Assembly: GCF_014633365.1 (NCBI RefSeq) | Contig: NC_068345.1 | Coordinates: 12,594,058 to 12,658,057 of the forward strand | Direction: 5' to 3' | Source: Diospyros lotus | Taxonomy: Eukaryota > Streptophyta > Magnoliopsida > Ericales > Ebenaceae | Length of the DNA stretch: 64,000 nucleotides | Shown: positions 12,901 through 25,853 of the stretch, piece by piece | Position numbering within the stretch: the stretch's first letter is position 1 | Layout: the number at the start of each line of letters is the position of its first letter | Notes under the pieces: model-generated | Databases searched by the model: none | The model's input: only the letters and a program-made list of their open reading frames with translations | What the model was told of the DNA's origin: nothing | Position numbers and translations under genes: made by a program

Positions 12901-14401
12901 CTTAAGCCTACCAAGCTTGGTGGGTGCATCCTCGCGGACATAACATAGTCTGCTACTCTCAATAGTCACCATGCAATGCTTGTGCAAATGCAACATATAG
13001 ATGTACACACAACCATGATCATACATCCATAAATAATCCATCCATGCATATGCCCACACATGATCATATGTAATGTGCACATCACCATGCTCATGGATAA
13101 ACATTTAGCATAAGCTTCACCCATAACCAACCTTAACATAAAATAAATTAGTACACCCACTGACAACCCACATATTTTATGGTCATTTCCTCACTATTTC
13201 CAACCATGATAATGTTTAATACCCCTTGGTTATCTTAGCAAACAAGGTTTACTATGACAAGGTACATCACTGCCTCTAAAAAACAAATATAGGGTGAACC
13301 AAACGAATACCATAAAATAAAAAGGGTCAAAATTGAATCTCAGGATGTCTAGTTTTTGAAACAATGAACAGATTCAAAATTGGAAATAACTATAGAAAGT
13401 TATGCCCCAAAAATTGGAGAGTGGTTAGTCTACACAAAAATAGTAAATTTCTTGAATCAAAGAATGATTCACAAGGCGATTACAAGGCAAAAACGTAGTC
13501 AAATAGGTTCCATAATATGTCAAAACAAAGCTTATGATGTGTAGTTTTCAGAATAAAAAGTTTTCAGAATAAAAAGAAAAACTCAATTCAGATATAATTA
13601 CAGAGTTATGAGCTAAAGAATTTAACAAGGTCACTAGCTCCGAAAATAAGGAATTTAAGAGTAGAAACTTGGAAATGAAGGGAACAAGTCTTCTAAATTG
13701 GAAAGAAGATTGAGTAACTTGTATTATATGTTTTTCTCCTTTTGTTCTTGCTAATATGGAGCTACTAGAGTGATGAAATCAAGCTTGGAGGCTATGGAAG
13801 CAATGCTGGAAATTGAAAAAGGAAAAAGATGCACAACTCTACCGACTTGTAAGCTCTTCTCTTCAATTTTCTAGATTAATAGGACACTAATACACACAAT
13901 AATATATGTTTTAATCTCCTCCACATGTTAATACAAACTAATAAATTATTATACACTAATATTACATAAATTTCCAACTATGATGCACCCGTTTCTTGGC
14001 CTTAATTTTCAACCTTCTAGACTTTTCTTTTATACTCACACACACACACATATATATTCACACATAATATAATCGACCATATTTACATATCTTAATATAA
14101 AATAACAATAATATATATATATACATTCATGCATTACAGGGCATGCCTTCACTCCTAATTTTCCAATTTTGAATTTTCCTTCCTTGGTAACAATATATAT
14201 ATATATATATTTCATACATCACTACTTGATAATAATCCATATTATTTCATATATTGACTCTTTAATTGTATATATATATATATATATATCTGCACATGCA
14301 ATCCACCCCAATTACTCAAGATTATTAACCAACAAAACAAAAAGTGCTACACATGCAAAAATATTATTACCGTGACCTAGACCCAACAACAGGTCGTTAC
14401 A
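9973..14401 (-). mobile_element. Gypsy solo LTR, minus orientation, with a nested + gypsy LTR
   Basis: The right end is GGTCGTTACA at 14401, the complement of the common chromovirus LTR start. The left end (about 9973) resembles, in inverse orientation, the LTR end at 39064, including the block GAAATCCGAGA. The insert splits the copia RNase H frame cleanly (VDIF / KPLEKN). The flanking duplication would be TTTTT, which is weak evidence because the site is a T run. Removing the nested LTR (10676-12824) leaves about 2.3 kb. No coding region is seen. Confidence 0.6.
10676..12824 (+). mobile_element. Nested gypsy LTR, + orientation
   Basis: Starts TGTGACGACCCGTTAAG and resembles the LTR at 36912-39064 along its length: the purine-rich block, a GT run (11226-11250), CTTCTTC-rich tract, the block around TTGTGGCTCACTT (about 12503), and the end block CTATGCTAGCGGG. 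Flanking 5-mers are GGACT (10671-10675) and GGACA (12825-12829). The last ten or so bases before the expected TTACA are missing. A GC-poor, non-coding LTR; reading frames inside it are not conserved features. Confidence 0.55.
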
Positions 14402-14686
14402 TTTTTATTAAGCCATTGGAGAAAAATTATTTCTCAAAGATCAGGGCTGAATTAGGAGTTAACGAAATTTGAGGAGAGAAAATAGTTGATTATGCTGCCT
14501 GAATAGTCAAGTAAATTTGGTTTATGGTCGAGTGTATTAGTTATCTAAATCAAGTAGGTTCAATCCTCAATCAAGTTAGAATAACTCAATAATCGAGTAT
14601 TATAGAAATCTTTCAGGTATGAATTTCTAAATCGAGTAAGAAAAATATAAAATCAACTATTGTAAAATTTTAACCGAGTAGATTAG
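14402..14686 (+). pseudogene. SIRE-type copia: end of RNase H and start of 3' region
   Basis: Begins KPLEKNYFSKIRAELGV, the C terminus of the copia RNase H cut at 9972, then becomes non-coding. It contains several copies of AATCGAGTA-like words, the same words found in the LTRs of this family. The stretch is cut at 14686 by a copia solo LTR and resumes at 20805. Confidence 0.7.
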
Positions 14687-15081
14687 TGAAGGAAATCCCG
14701 TGTATGGCAGTGTGGGTAAAATTTAAAAGTTTTACATGTATTAGGTACACAACGAAATTATTAAACACACACCATACACATAGCTTGGGTATTTAAGCAA
14801 CACACATATTTATCCCATGAATATAAATAAACGATACTTGCAATTCGATGTAAGGATAGAGTACAAAAATTGTTTCTGTATTGAGACCGTTTCCACCTCA
14901 AGCTATGGTGGTCCTAGGTCGTCCACACCTAGTATGCAATCCAGTACCGTTCTGGTCGCCTCTTATTGAGCTAGACACAGAGGTTCTCCATATCATCAGC
15001 ACCCGCATCTCAAATTTTTCCTCGCTTGACCTTCACGCGTATTAATTTTCACAACGATAATAGAATTTACAAAGAAAATAA

Positions 15082-16501
15082 TGTTAGGAACCGCGACCAT
15101 GTAGATTTCGATTCCTTCCAATTTCGATCCGCAAAGATGCACGTGCGATCTTTCTAAGTCAGTCCACACGATCGATCCTTCCACAACGTCCTTGGTCGTG
15201 TTAGCAACCCTAGACGTCTTTGAGAGAAATCGCATTTTCTTCACCTTTTTTCAGCTTCTTAAGTGGCATATATATAGAGTTCAAAAACCCTAATCACGCC
15301 ATAGAAAACCCTAACAACTTTAGGCCCGGCCCCTAATCACATTGGGATGGCTCTCTCTCACATTCTTTATTTTAATTGTGGAATGAGATTGATCTAAGTG
15401 TGTGACCCCTTAGATCCACCATTAGACTAGATGTAGGAGCCAATTCTATTAGGCTACATTAGGGCCCAACTCATTGGTTTAATTAAACACATCTCATGGG
15501 CTTCTTAATTAAACTCTTTAATTAATAGTTTTAAAATTAATCAAATTAATTATAAAATCCCTAGATATCATGGTTAACATCTAGAGACATGCCATGAATA
15601 CCTAACTAATGATGAAATAAACGCGGACCTTTTCAATTACAATTATTGTGTAGTAAAATCCTTTCATCAATCAATGTCCCAACTAAATTTAGGGTATGGT
15701 TTTTTTTATGACGAAACCCTAAGCATTCAATAACTATGTATCCATTCCAGATTTATGACTTCATAGGTGAAATCAAAACACATTTTGATTTCCATCTCAC
15801 GTTGGCCAAGGATTTCCTCAGTCATGAAACCATCGGAATACATAGGACATCCTCTCATCATGACGATAAGTGATAAATCTTGTATCGACATTCATAAGCC
15901 TTCATATGTAACAAGGTCACGCCTAGTAACAGTTTGTCAATGACTCCTTTAGAATCCAAAAAGCACCAAGGCATAACCATTCAAATATAAGACTACCATA
16001 ATGTCTAAAGTTTAAGGGTTAATTTGCAAAATTACAACACAAGAATTCCAATTCAACATTAAACAATAGCCATTAGGAATTTTGTAGCGGGTTAGTTCAA
16101 TGTAGGTATTCTTATAATAAACACCCACATATATGCACTAATGTCCTTACACCAATGTCCATGAAACAAGATATTCTCCTAATTGAGCATGCATCATATG
16201 TGCTAGTTTATCAGAGTTATTAGTGTCCATTCCAAATAACTCTATAACTTGAAACATTTAAGATCAAGGCTTATAAAGAATATGTTTCATGATTGTCATC
16301 TCTATGAACGACCATATTCCATGAGCCTATTTGATCTATGGACTTTGTCAAGTATAGATCGCAATAAATAATGACGAAAACTATCAACGACAAATAAAAT
16401 ATAATGCCTTAAAATAACAATTGATTGAAGATAAAGAATCCTAATGTAAAATATGATCAATTACATAAAATACAATTGGCTTGTGGGGCATAACTCTAAC
16501 A
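15082..16501 (-). mobile_element. Copia-type solo LTR (second copy of the 1026-2455 family)
   Basis: Similar from end to end to 1026-2455, including the minus-strand start TGTTAGAGTTATGCCCC and the block around ACACGATCGA (about 15165-15175). The 1420-bp unit is flanked by AATAA (15077-15081) and AATAG (16502-16506), a duplication with one mismatch. No coding capacity. It lies inside the copia solo LTR 14687-20799. Confidence 0.8.
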
Positions 16502-17749
16502 AATAGAGGGAGCAAAAGACGCAGAGCAAGCAATTAATTCTGTTTCTCCAATTTATCCTCAACCAGAATCGCTCACTATCTCATCCAACTTCTCTCCAAT
16601 TGAGCGCCACGTGGAGCACCAATTTGGGTGGCAGTTGGGACCAAAAGTCTATTTTCCTGGCTGGAAAAGTCAACTTTTGCTGCTATAAGGAGTCGACTCT
16701 CTTATCTTGGTAAGTCAACTTTCCTACCCTACTGGTTAACTTTTGACTAACTAATTCTAGAGACATTCTAGGCACATGATATCTATACCAAATGCAACAC
16801 TGTATGGTGTGTGACTTTCTAGATTTACTACCCACTAATAATCAGATAGCACCAAAATCCCTTTCGGTATCGGCCAACCTTTTGACCCATTACCAGAATC
16901 TCTCCATATCCCGATGACAATTCGAGAGTTCTTAAATAGTGCCTAGCAATGGTTCAAGACAATATAAGTGATAGTGAAATCTCATTTCAAATGAACCTAT
17001 TACAGTTGACGATTATTACAGTTGACAATTACCACATGCTATGATCCTTCCATCAACTAATGTCCTGACTGAGCGAAAGCCATGGAGTGATAAACTCACA
17101 AACTCAGTAACTATGTGTCTGATCTCATCAATGTGACTAGATAACACCTTAGAAAATACCTTTCCTAACATTCATTTGCCTTGATTAGGGACTGTCTTGT
17201 TAGTTTGTCACACTAATAGTAGATCACATAGGACGTTCACCCCATTAATTATCGATAAGAGTGATAAATCCTATCCCCAACACCAGTTTCCATATACTAA
17301 CAATATAGAACCACATAGATGAGCGTTCCCACCTCCCAATTAGATGGTTTAGCTCATTAGCAAATCTTGCACACTAATATACAAAATAATTGTGCTTGTT
17401 CAAGTCTAAGGATTAACACACCATCTTAACTTGACGACATGACCATTATCCACCATGTCATGTAGTCAGTCATTGGTGTCACATTCTGATTGTTTCCCAA
17501 CAACCACCCATAGGTTTACTAGTGACATCCCCATGACATATGGCATGTGAGACACCACCCTCCCATCAGTATCTCATACTAAACGAGGTAGTAACCCCTG
17601 TACTAGTCCATACTAGACTAATTAAAGTCCCCATCCAAATAATCTAAGGACTAGGAATAGTTTAAGAAGCCTTGTTACCAGAGAATCTTATCACACAGTC
17701 TCAACACCTTAAGAGTAAGATTTTGAAATAGGAGATCTAGGGACTTATT

Positions 17750-20667
17750 TGTAATGACTCACTCCCACCTACGAGTGTCACCAGTGAATAATCAACCGGA
17801 TTACTCACACACTAAGCCAATAAGTGAAGGGTTGGACTATGTTTCAACAAGAAATTCCCTAGGTGGGCACTAGGCTTCATCCTTCCCTTCGCTCCACCCG
17901 AGGAATTGATCCCCCAAATAAACAAGGAAACACAATGGAACGGGACCCGAAACCAGAGTGAGCTTCACCTTTCTTCAGCTCGTTACACAGTAAGCCAAAG
18001 GTGACCCAGGAACAAAACTAAGGCATCAAACATCCACTGAGTACTAGGGATTTACTACAACATACCTTTTCGATCCTTACCTGATCCGAAACTTGGCTCC
18101 ACCAACTAAAGCCACATACAAGCGCCAATTCACCATCACCTAATACCCTAAGATGAGTACAACAGCTAGATACCATCAAGTGCTCAACAACATTTACATT
18201 CACTCACAGGAATACATATAAAAAAAATACGAGAGAATATACAACAACACATCTCGGGTAACAATGTTAGTCGCCATTTCCTCATCCCGACACTATCCCT
18301 ACTTGTATCTGGACTTGCAACATCTACAACATGAGGTAAAACCTCATGAGACATAAAGACTTAGTAAGGGTGCAATGCATAAGTAAATGAAGCATGAGAG
18401 AGCATGTAATGAAAAAATGCAATGAAAAATGGGTAGTCTTCCATGCCTTCATAACCGCCACAGGTTAAGGCATCAACCAACCCTTCCCACAATACTAGTT
18501 CTCCATATGGCCATAGGTATACTAGAACTCATATAATGCAAGTGTTAACCACTACATGCAAGTCATAAAGAAAAATATTTACAAATGCATGCAAGACCAC
18601 CATTCTTGGGGTCATCCCTTACCTGGCTCGAAGCCTCTTCTACCAAGAGCGAGAGCGCCCACCTGAACTCTAAACTCTTCTAGGATCACCGGATCCCCAG
18701 TTGAACCTAGATACCATTACACAAAAACCCCAAAAATATCAGAAATTAAACTAAGACCTTCATTTTCCACTATACACGATAAAAAAAAAAAAAAAAAAAC
18801 ACCCATAGACAATCCAACCAACCCCAACTAAGGATTTTATCCAACCAACAATTATTCTACATTAACTCACTTAATGCAAACGACATGCAAATAAAATATT
18901 AATTTACCTCAACCAATCTGGGGGAGAAATCTCGGCCAAATGCCACACTGGTCTTGCATTCTTGACTACCATCTTTCACCCCAAATCTTCGATTTCAAGC
19001 CTCTGGCACGCTCCTCGAATCCCAAAATTAATTTCTAATATTTTCCCCAATTTTTCTAGAAATTTTTGGCATTTTCCCCAAATTTTCTCCTTATTTCCTA
19101 TTTTCCATATTTTTTCTCTTTTTTTTCTTTGTTCTTTTATTTTTTTTCTTTTTTCCTATTTCTTCTTCCTCTCTCTTACGTGTGGCCACCCCTGCGCAAC
19201 GCCGCTATTGGATATGGCCACCAGGCCTCCACCAACCATTACCCGGCCATAGGCCGATCGCTTCTAGCTGCCTCTGACCGCCACATGACCGGTAATAGTA
19301 GTCACCTCCGCCACGGCCTCCCCCATCTCAACTGCTGCCAGCCCAACTCCAATCGCTGTTGCCTCTAGTTCCCACCGTCAATGCTGTTAGCTGCTACTGT
19401 TTAAGCCATCATTGACCACCATTGTAAGCGCTGCCTCAATCGCGAGCCTCCGCCAGCCTCTCGCATGCGTCACCTATGAGCTACTACTCCCCATGCATCA
19501 GCCATCAACGTTGACCATGGCTGCTGCAACCGGCCCTTCGCGATTGGCCTTCTCTAACCCTCATTCTCGCCTACTATCTCTCTCCCATTCTTTCGATTTG
19601 CTCTAGCCAAAAGCTTAGCCCGAGCTCTCATTCTTCCTCTCTCTACTTCTCAGATTTCAAAAAGGAGAGCAAACTTGGCCCCAATCCACATGTGTACATA
19701 TATATAATCCACAAATTACACATTTACCCTCACCAACTTTCCTAAATTCCACTTAGGAAATTTATTAATTTCACTTGAAAATTTAGATAATTGCAGTTGG
19801 ACCCTGAAAGGCCTTATATAATTATCATCAAGCCACCCAAAATCTCAATTCTTCAAAAATTAATAATCGACTTTTACTCGATAAAGTCGATTTCGTCCTT
19901 GCGCCCATATAGGACCTTTATTACACTTGAAATACTTCAGGGTTGCCTGACTCACAAAACCAGACCACCTCTAAGTTCCTCTCAGCTTCCCGAAGGTCCC
20001 CTACAACCATTCGGTAGTGACACCCATTCGGGCTTATACAGAATTTATTCCATAAATTATTCCCATTCAGACTACTTCTAGCGTCATTAGCCTCAGCTCG
20101 AGATGCTCACCAATATCATACCCTCTTTCTTGGACATCCAAGTCTTAGGGCATTCCTTGTCATCGATTCGATAAATTTTATTAATTAAATTCTTAAAGCC
20201 GACTTTCAGGCTTCCAGGACCACCTGAGGTCCTTTCAAAATAACCAAAAATTATACATTTTTCAATACCATGTAATACCGAGTATTACATCCAACCCCTC
20301 TTAAATGAATTTCGTCCTTGAAATTCTCTCCACCTTACTCTTCTGCCCAAGACAATCACTTTCTCGAGCTATTTCTCAAATTCCCATACCCGAGAATCTC
20401 GTGGCTCAGCCATAGCTCACATTTTCCCTCAGGCTATCCCCAACTCGAGATTTCATTTAGGCTACTGATCCTCCACTCTCGAGGATATTCATCACTGATG
20501 CCACTTTAGCCTCCCGCCAAATCCCACAATTACTAGTTGGTCATGACTACCACAATGACTTCCATTCTCTTGATGGATTTCAACTGCCTCTAAGCATCAC
20601 ATTACAGTCAACTTCCCATTTCCCACATCAACCAAAACCAAAACGCGACTATGCCAATCAAACTCAT
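17750..20667 (-). mobile_element. Gypsy 3' end: LTR plus remnant of internal region
   Basis: On the minus strand the order is internal sequence (20667 to 20290) with the widespread chromovirus 3' words ATTTCAAGGACGAAATTC and a purine tract AAGAGGGGTTGG, then an LTR starting TGTAATACTCGGTATTACA (20289) and ending GGGAGTGAGTCATTACA (17750). The LTR is 2540 bp. It interrupts the copia LTR (right flank ...ATATGA, left flank AATAAG...). No 5' LTR or pol is present, so the copy is 5'-deleted. A C-rich block at 19190-19600 is part of the LTR, not a gene. Confidence 0.7.
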
Positions 20668-20804
20668 ATATGAAACTGGAGAGTTTATGAATGATGATAA
20701 CCTGCCTTATATTAATATACACAAAGATACAACATTTGTATTACAAACTAGCCTGCTAGACGTCATCCAAATCTAACATTAGGGCACACAACACTAACAA
20801 TTAG

Positions 20805-22298
20805 ATCATTAGTCAAGTAAAATTTCTAAGGCTGAGAAGTTGCAAGCCTCACTCGAGTAACATATCTTAGTTACTTGAGTAAATCAAAGGCATTTAATCG
20901 ATTAGAACTTTATGTTTGTCGAGTTATTTCAAAATTCTCTTAAGAATTGTAAGCACTAGTTACGCGAGTATAAATAGGTCTTCATTCAATTTGTTTTTTA
21001 CCTCTTATATTTCTCTCGTTTGAACCCTAGCATCCCTACAATCGATTTCCAGGTATTTCCATGTCTCTTCTCATTCATTTATCATTATCATTTCATTTTT
21101 ATTATCTTTGTCATGTTTCGTTAAATTGGAACCAAATAAAAAGAGCTTATGTCCATGTTTGACCTACCATCATCATCTAGAAACCTTAGGCAGTCATCAA
21201 CTATAAATCAGACACCTAGCAACCTAAATTCTAGCTTCCTCAATGAGTGAAACTAAGACCTTTTCCATCAAGCCATCAATAGGGATGTTTTGCCCAGGAG
21301 GAATATCGACTGGGAAACTTTTGAAAGAATAGGTTTTGGGAAAATGCTTAAATGATGGATAACCAATATGGGTTGGTTCAAGTTGTCTACCCTAGACCTA
21401 CCTATTATACCAGACTGCCTAACAAAATTTTACGTTAGTTTGCCAAAATCCCCTAATAAAGATAGAAAAGAAGAATATGATGGTAATACCCTAGACTTTA
21501 GTTTTGATAGCCATGACTACTCTTTCACTTTCAAGAACCTATCATCACTTCTTGACCTAGAATCTGGTGACACCCCTATAGGCACTCTCAATTTTAATCA
21601 TGATGAAATCTAGGAATTTTTCACTAGGAAGCAAGAACCCTTCTCCACAAACAAGTACCAAGGATCCCAACAATTTCTTAACCCTAGACACTGTGTCTTA
21701 CACCATTTCGTAGCCACCTCAATAAAGGGTTGAGGAACATCTCATCACATTGTCACTAGTAGTAACCTAGAATTAGCCTAGTGTGTTGTTCAAAACATTC
21801 ACTTTAACCTCACTTACCTTTTTTTTTCAAGAATGTACAAATCTGTTATTTCCAAAAATTTTGGAAAGCTTCCATTTGGAATGATAATCACTCTTATATT
21901 GAAATTTGTCATTAGTCCTCTAAAGGGAAATCCTATTCCTCACTCCTCATTCAACACATGCAATCAAAACTCTCTTACTAGAATGAAAATTACATGTGTA
22001 AATGGAGTATGGAAGTTAGGTTCCAAAGAAGAAGTTCCAGCCTTGCTTGAACCTTAAAATCCTTCTTCAATCCTCATCTTCATCCTCAGAATCATAGCCT
22101 CTTGCTCCTGGTTCTTGGCATCCAACTTCTCAAAGGATTCCTTTAAATGAATTCCTTGCCACCTATGTCTCCAACATTCTCTCAAATCAAGACAAAATTC
22201 TAGAGAAATTGGAGCAAATAGAGCAAAAGGAAGATAATGGTTGAAAATGATGTAGTTTCCATCAAGACTGCCATGCCTTCCTCTAGCAAGCTCAAGTC
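20805..22298 (+). pseudogene. SIRE-type envelope-like / plant-transposon-domain ORF, decayed
   Basis: After about 300 bp of non-coding sequence with TCGAGTA words, a decayed frame begins near 21150 and runs to about 22057: RRNIDWETFERIGFGKML, then MGWFKLSTLDLPIIPD, KFYVSLPKSP, DFSFDSHDYSFTF, NLSSLLDLESGDTPIG, and after frameshifts NPRHCVLHHFVATSIKG and FGMIITLILKFV. The pattern (a short head, WxxF/L core, FYxSL, a folded block, and LH near SxxxxC) resembles the extra ORF between pol and the 3' LTR in SIRE-type elements, often described as envelope-like. Position supports this: the polypurine tract and 3' LTR follow. Several stops. Family assignment is by pattern only. Confidence 0.5.
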
Positions 22299-23833
22299 TG
22301 TTGAGTTCTAACCTAGTCAAGAGGGGGGGTGAATTGACACCTTTTAAAACTCTAATGCAAAACTTATGCACGTATATATATGAGAAAACAAATTTAATAC
22401 AAACCAAAATTTTAGTTGAGAGTACGGGAGCACTTAAATACTAAATGGATAATATGATATCCGTCGGCTGTGCTAGTATATGCTTTGGTCCAGTATACTC
22501 TTCAAATTATAACTTTGTGAAAACAAGTTATTTGAATGCACACAATAACAAGTCTTTAAATAAACCAAATGGAATATTGAATGAGTACAAAAAATGATCA
22601 ATTAAAGAAAATCAGAATATAATGAAAATAACCACCAAGAATGTAGGCCTTAGGATTCAGCCACTTCAGATAGCACAAGACCAAAAATAAACAAGTATAA
22701 TCAAACAAGAATAAGTAAGAGTGAAAAGAAGAACACAACGATGTATAGTGGTTTGGCCCTTATGGCTTACATCCACTACCTAAGGATTTCCTTCCTTAGG
22801 ATTTTCAACCAAATCCACTAAATGAAACTTTTGTTACAACCACTGAAGCCTTCACTTGGCTTCACCACCACCAAACTACTTCTGGAGTCTCACACTCACT
22901 AGTTTGGATTTTGTACGCTCTTTACAAGATACAAGAATAGTAGTGATTGAGAAATAGGGTTCCCTCAAAATAATACAATGAATCGTAGAGAACTCTCTTA
23001 GTTTTCTCTCAAGAAGATAGAGGAAGAGAAAGATTAGAGAGAATGAAAATCTTGGTAAATAATGTAGAAAATAATAGGGCTTCCAAAAGTTGTTCCAAAG
23101 CCTTCAAGAGACCCTTTTATATAGTGTTAGAGTAAGCTTTCCTTGATCAATCTCAACCCTCCATGTGTCAAGTCTTCAAGCCAATCTCAGCCCTTCATAT
23201 TAAATTCTTGATTTACCTTCCATAATCAGCTAACTGGATTGATCATCAATACCTTTGACTTTTGTCGATCTCCAATCAGCCTTGAATGAGCAAATCAATT
23301 CCACTAATGCATGGCTGATTTTAAGGATTAGAATATCATCAAAACCTTTCATCAAAGTGCTGGATTGATCATCATATTTAGACCAACGAGATGATGTAGC
23401 CTAGTGGGTGTGGTCCACGTGGCTGCCATGTCATCAAAGTGCTGCATTAACAATGCCATGTCTCCAAATTACATATATGGCAACTCCATATAGTGGACTA
23501 CTCCAATCTCCTCAAAAACTTCCATATAAATCTTTTGAACTTTCCATATATGAACAAGAATTCCATATATATATCTTTTAGACTTTCCATTCCAAAAAGA
23601 ACTTTCCATACATAACTCAAATTTCTAGAAAGCTCTCTAAAAACTTGTTTCCATATATAATAAAATCTCTATATCAATATAAGAAGTTTCCATATATAAC
23701 CTGTGTCATGAAATCACTAGAGAACAACTTTGTAAGCTTTTTGAAGGCTTCATGCTTTGTTAGTACATAAAATATAAATGTACATTCACATTCACACATG
23801 CCAATCATCAATCATCAAAATCTACACTCAACA
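22299..23833 (-). mobile_element. Copia (SIRE-type) solo LTR, minus orientation
   Basis: A 1535-bp unit with a perfect 5-bp duplication AAGTC (22294-22298 and 23834-23838). Ends are TGTTGAGTTCTAACC on the left and CTACACTCAACA on the right, giving a TGTTGAG/CTCAACA terminal inverted repeat. The minus-strand end carries the block AATTCACCCCCC also seen near the ends of the SIRE-type LTR at 9452. It separates the envelope-like ORF from the polypurine tract of the host element. Confidence 0.85.
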
Positions 23834-23838
23834 AAGTC

Positions 23839-24403
23839 AACAACCCAAAAGGCAACAAGGACAATTGTGGAAGAAAATTATCCAGATGAGAGAAAATTGA
23901 TTAGGATTCACACTTAAAGGTTGTAAATATGAATATGTTTGAACTCTACTTTTTACTAGGATGATTGTATGTATTTGTTGAATGCTTATGCAATTCTATT
24001 GTGCTCTTGTGAATTAGTAGCACAAACTTGATATGCTCTACATGTTTTTGATAACCATTATGTGGTAAATATATTTCGTGACTTTCTCTTTATATGGGTT
24101 AATGCATCTCTCTCTCTATGTGTGTTGTATATTGCCTAGACTTAATCTTTACCTGAAATTAGTCCAATAAGTTAGTGGGGGTTCTATATTGTTTTTTTAC
24201 ACCTTTGTGAGCCATTTTTTATTTTTGACAAAAAATGGGAGAAATGGGGTATATCAGTTTTAGGGGGAGCTTCCTTATAAGTTAATATTTCATGGGGAGC
24301 TTTCTTATAATTCAAAATGTCTCCCTATGTGTTTTTCCTAAGCTCCTTAGTTTAAAATGTTTTCTCATCATCAAATAGGCTCATAAATAAAAAAGGGGGA
24401 GAT
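23839..24403 (+). other. 3' non-coding end of the SIRE-type element with polypurine tract
   Basis: No gene. It closes the internal region of the host copia element and ends with the purine run AAAAAAGGGGGAGA at 24389-24402, directly before the LTR start at 24404. This tract would prime plus-strand DNA synthesis. A repeated motif AGGGGGAGCTTCCTTATA / GGGGAGCTTTCTTATA lies at about 24262-24310. Confidence 0.65.
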
Positions 24404-25727
24404 TGTTGAGAAATTTGTATTTTAATTTATTAAAAAATATATTTTTAATAAATTTAGTTTATTGATGATTTTCAAAACATTTTATGATGATAATATCATA
24501 CTCATATATATTTTCAAAATAGTCGAGTCTGCTATAAAGCTTGTAAGAAGATTTTTATGAAAATCGATTAAGTATGGAAAAGTAGTTTGATAAAACTCAA
24601 TTGAGTATTGCTCAACATGATTTCAAAAACAATCGGTATATGAATTGATCCAATCGACTATCATAAATTCCTACTCGAGTATGTCGTGCAAATTTCTCTT
24701 ATCTTAAAAAATAAATTGAGTAAGGTTCTTTTGAAATCGAGTAAGGGTTTTTAATCTTTTCTTAAATAATCGACTATTAAAGTCCCCATACTCGAGTGCA
24801 TTATACAACTCTCTCTATCTCAAAATAAATCAAGTAAGGAGTTTGATATAATCGAGTATCATTATGTTGAGGATATTTTTAATCGAGTAAAGCTTATTTT
24901 AAATTAACTAATGTATTTTATTAATCAAGTGAATATATGTGTTAGTTGAGTGAAGAAAGATTGGTCCCTAGCTAAGTTTTTAAACCTAAATGCAATCGAG
25001 TAACCAATGCTGATACTCAAGTGAAGTTTTATATTAGTTGAGTAATCTTAGCCTAGTAATTGAGTAAGTAATGCAAAGTCTTTGTAGCATCTGAGTTAGT
25101 CGAGTAATGACTTAATCACACTCGAGTAAGCCCTCTACATAATCGATTACATGAAAAGTCCAATCGAGTAAGGCGCTATATTTGTCGAGTAAGCTCATAT
25201 ATTAGTTAAGTATTTTTTGTCAAACTTTGAAAAATATAGTCATTTGACGTATTAAATGTTCACCAGTTTCAAATTTTCAATTCATTAAATGCATTTCAAA
25301 TAGTATGGGCATTCTTTTATGAATTAATATTTGTTGTTTAATGTTTATAAAGATAAAAAGTGACAGTTGTGAGACAATTAAAACATTCCAATTGCCATTT
25401 TCCATGTCAGCTAACATTCAATGCAAGAAATCTATAAATAGGAGATAAAGCTGTCTGGAGAAGGTGAGAAGAACTATACAAGCATTCATAAACGAACTTC
25501 TAGCACTTCAAGCGTTCTTCTTTCAAATACTTCCTACTTCTCACAAGCTTACACATACTATCTTTTGTGAGATTCTTAATTAGAGTGATTTTACATTCAT
25601 ATCTTGTAACTTTCTCTTGCTCAAGAGAATACTTGTAATCATTGTTTCATATTTTTCTCTTGAGAAATCATTTTACACTGTAAAACTTGTAATAGGTTAA
25701 GCCTGATCCTTTGAAAGGCAATGTATT
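24404..25727 (+). mobile_element. 3' LTR of the SIRE-type element, first and largest piece
   Basis: Starts TGTTGAGAAATTTGTATT immediately after the polypurine tract and parallels the LTR at 7176. Between 24530 and 25210 it holds at least ten exact copies of TCGAGTA plus many one-mismatch forms in both orientations. It is interrupted by a Cassandra TRIM (25728-26401), continues at 26407-26477, is interrupted by a gypsy element to 39064, continues at 39070-39145, is interrupted by a solo LTR to 40973, and ends at 41111 with TTGTATCA. Confidence 0.75.
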
Positions 25728-25786
25728 TATGACATCCTACATCGAGCGATAGGAAGAACTAGATTAACTTACCCTGATGGGCCTAT

Positions 25787-25853
25787 GTGAACTTCCCAAG
25801 GGTCACCCATCCTTGAGCTACCCTAGCTCAAGCATGTTTAACTCGAGAGTTCT
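25787..25853 (-). promoter_or_regulatory. 5S-rRNA-derived internal pol III promoter-like block (LTR copy 2)
   Basis: Second copy of the 5S-like block. The minus strand has GATGGGTGACC and TTGGGAAGT, but the A-box region reads AGTTAAACATGCTTGAG, with two changes from the 5S consensus, so it looks more decayed than the copy at 26219-26283. Confidence 0.7.

Larger units (their letters stand above)
14687..20799 (-). mobile_element. Copia solo LTR with two nested insertions
   Basis: Perfect flanking duplication ATTAG (14682-14686 and 20800-20804). The minus-strand LTR starts TGTTAGTGTTGTGTGCCC at 20799 and ends GGGATTTCCTTCA at 14687. Its own sequence is about 1.76 kb once the gypsy fragment 17750-20667 and the solo LTR 15082-16501 are removed. 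The copia LTR at 4910-5534 matches it in inverse orientation. Interrupts the 3' region of the SIRE-type element. Confidence 0.8.

Noticed and set aside
1026..16501. A single 15.5-kb element with LTRs at 1026-2455 and 15082-16501
   Set aside because: Each copy has its own target duplication (CAAGT; AATAA/AATAG), and the DNA between belongs to several other elements in other orientations, so these are two independent solo LTRs.
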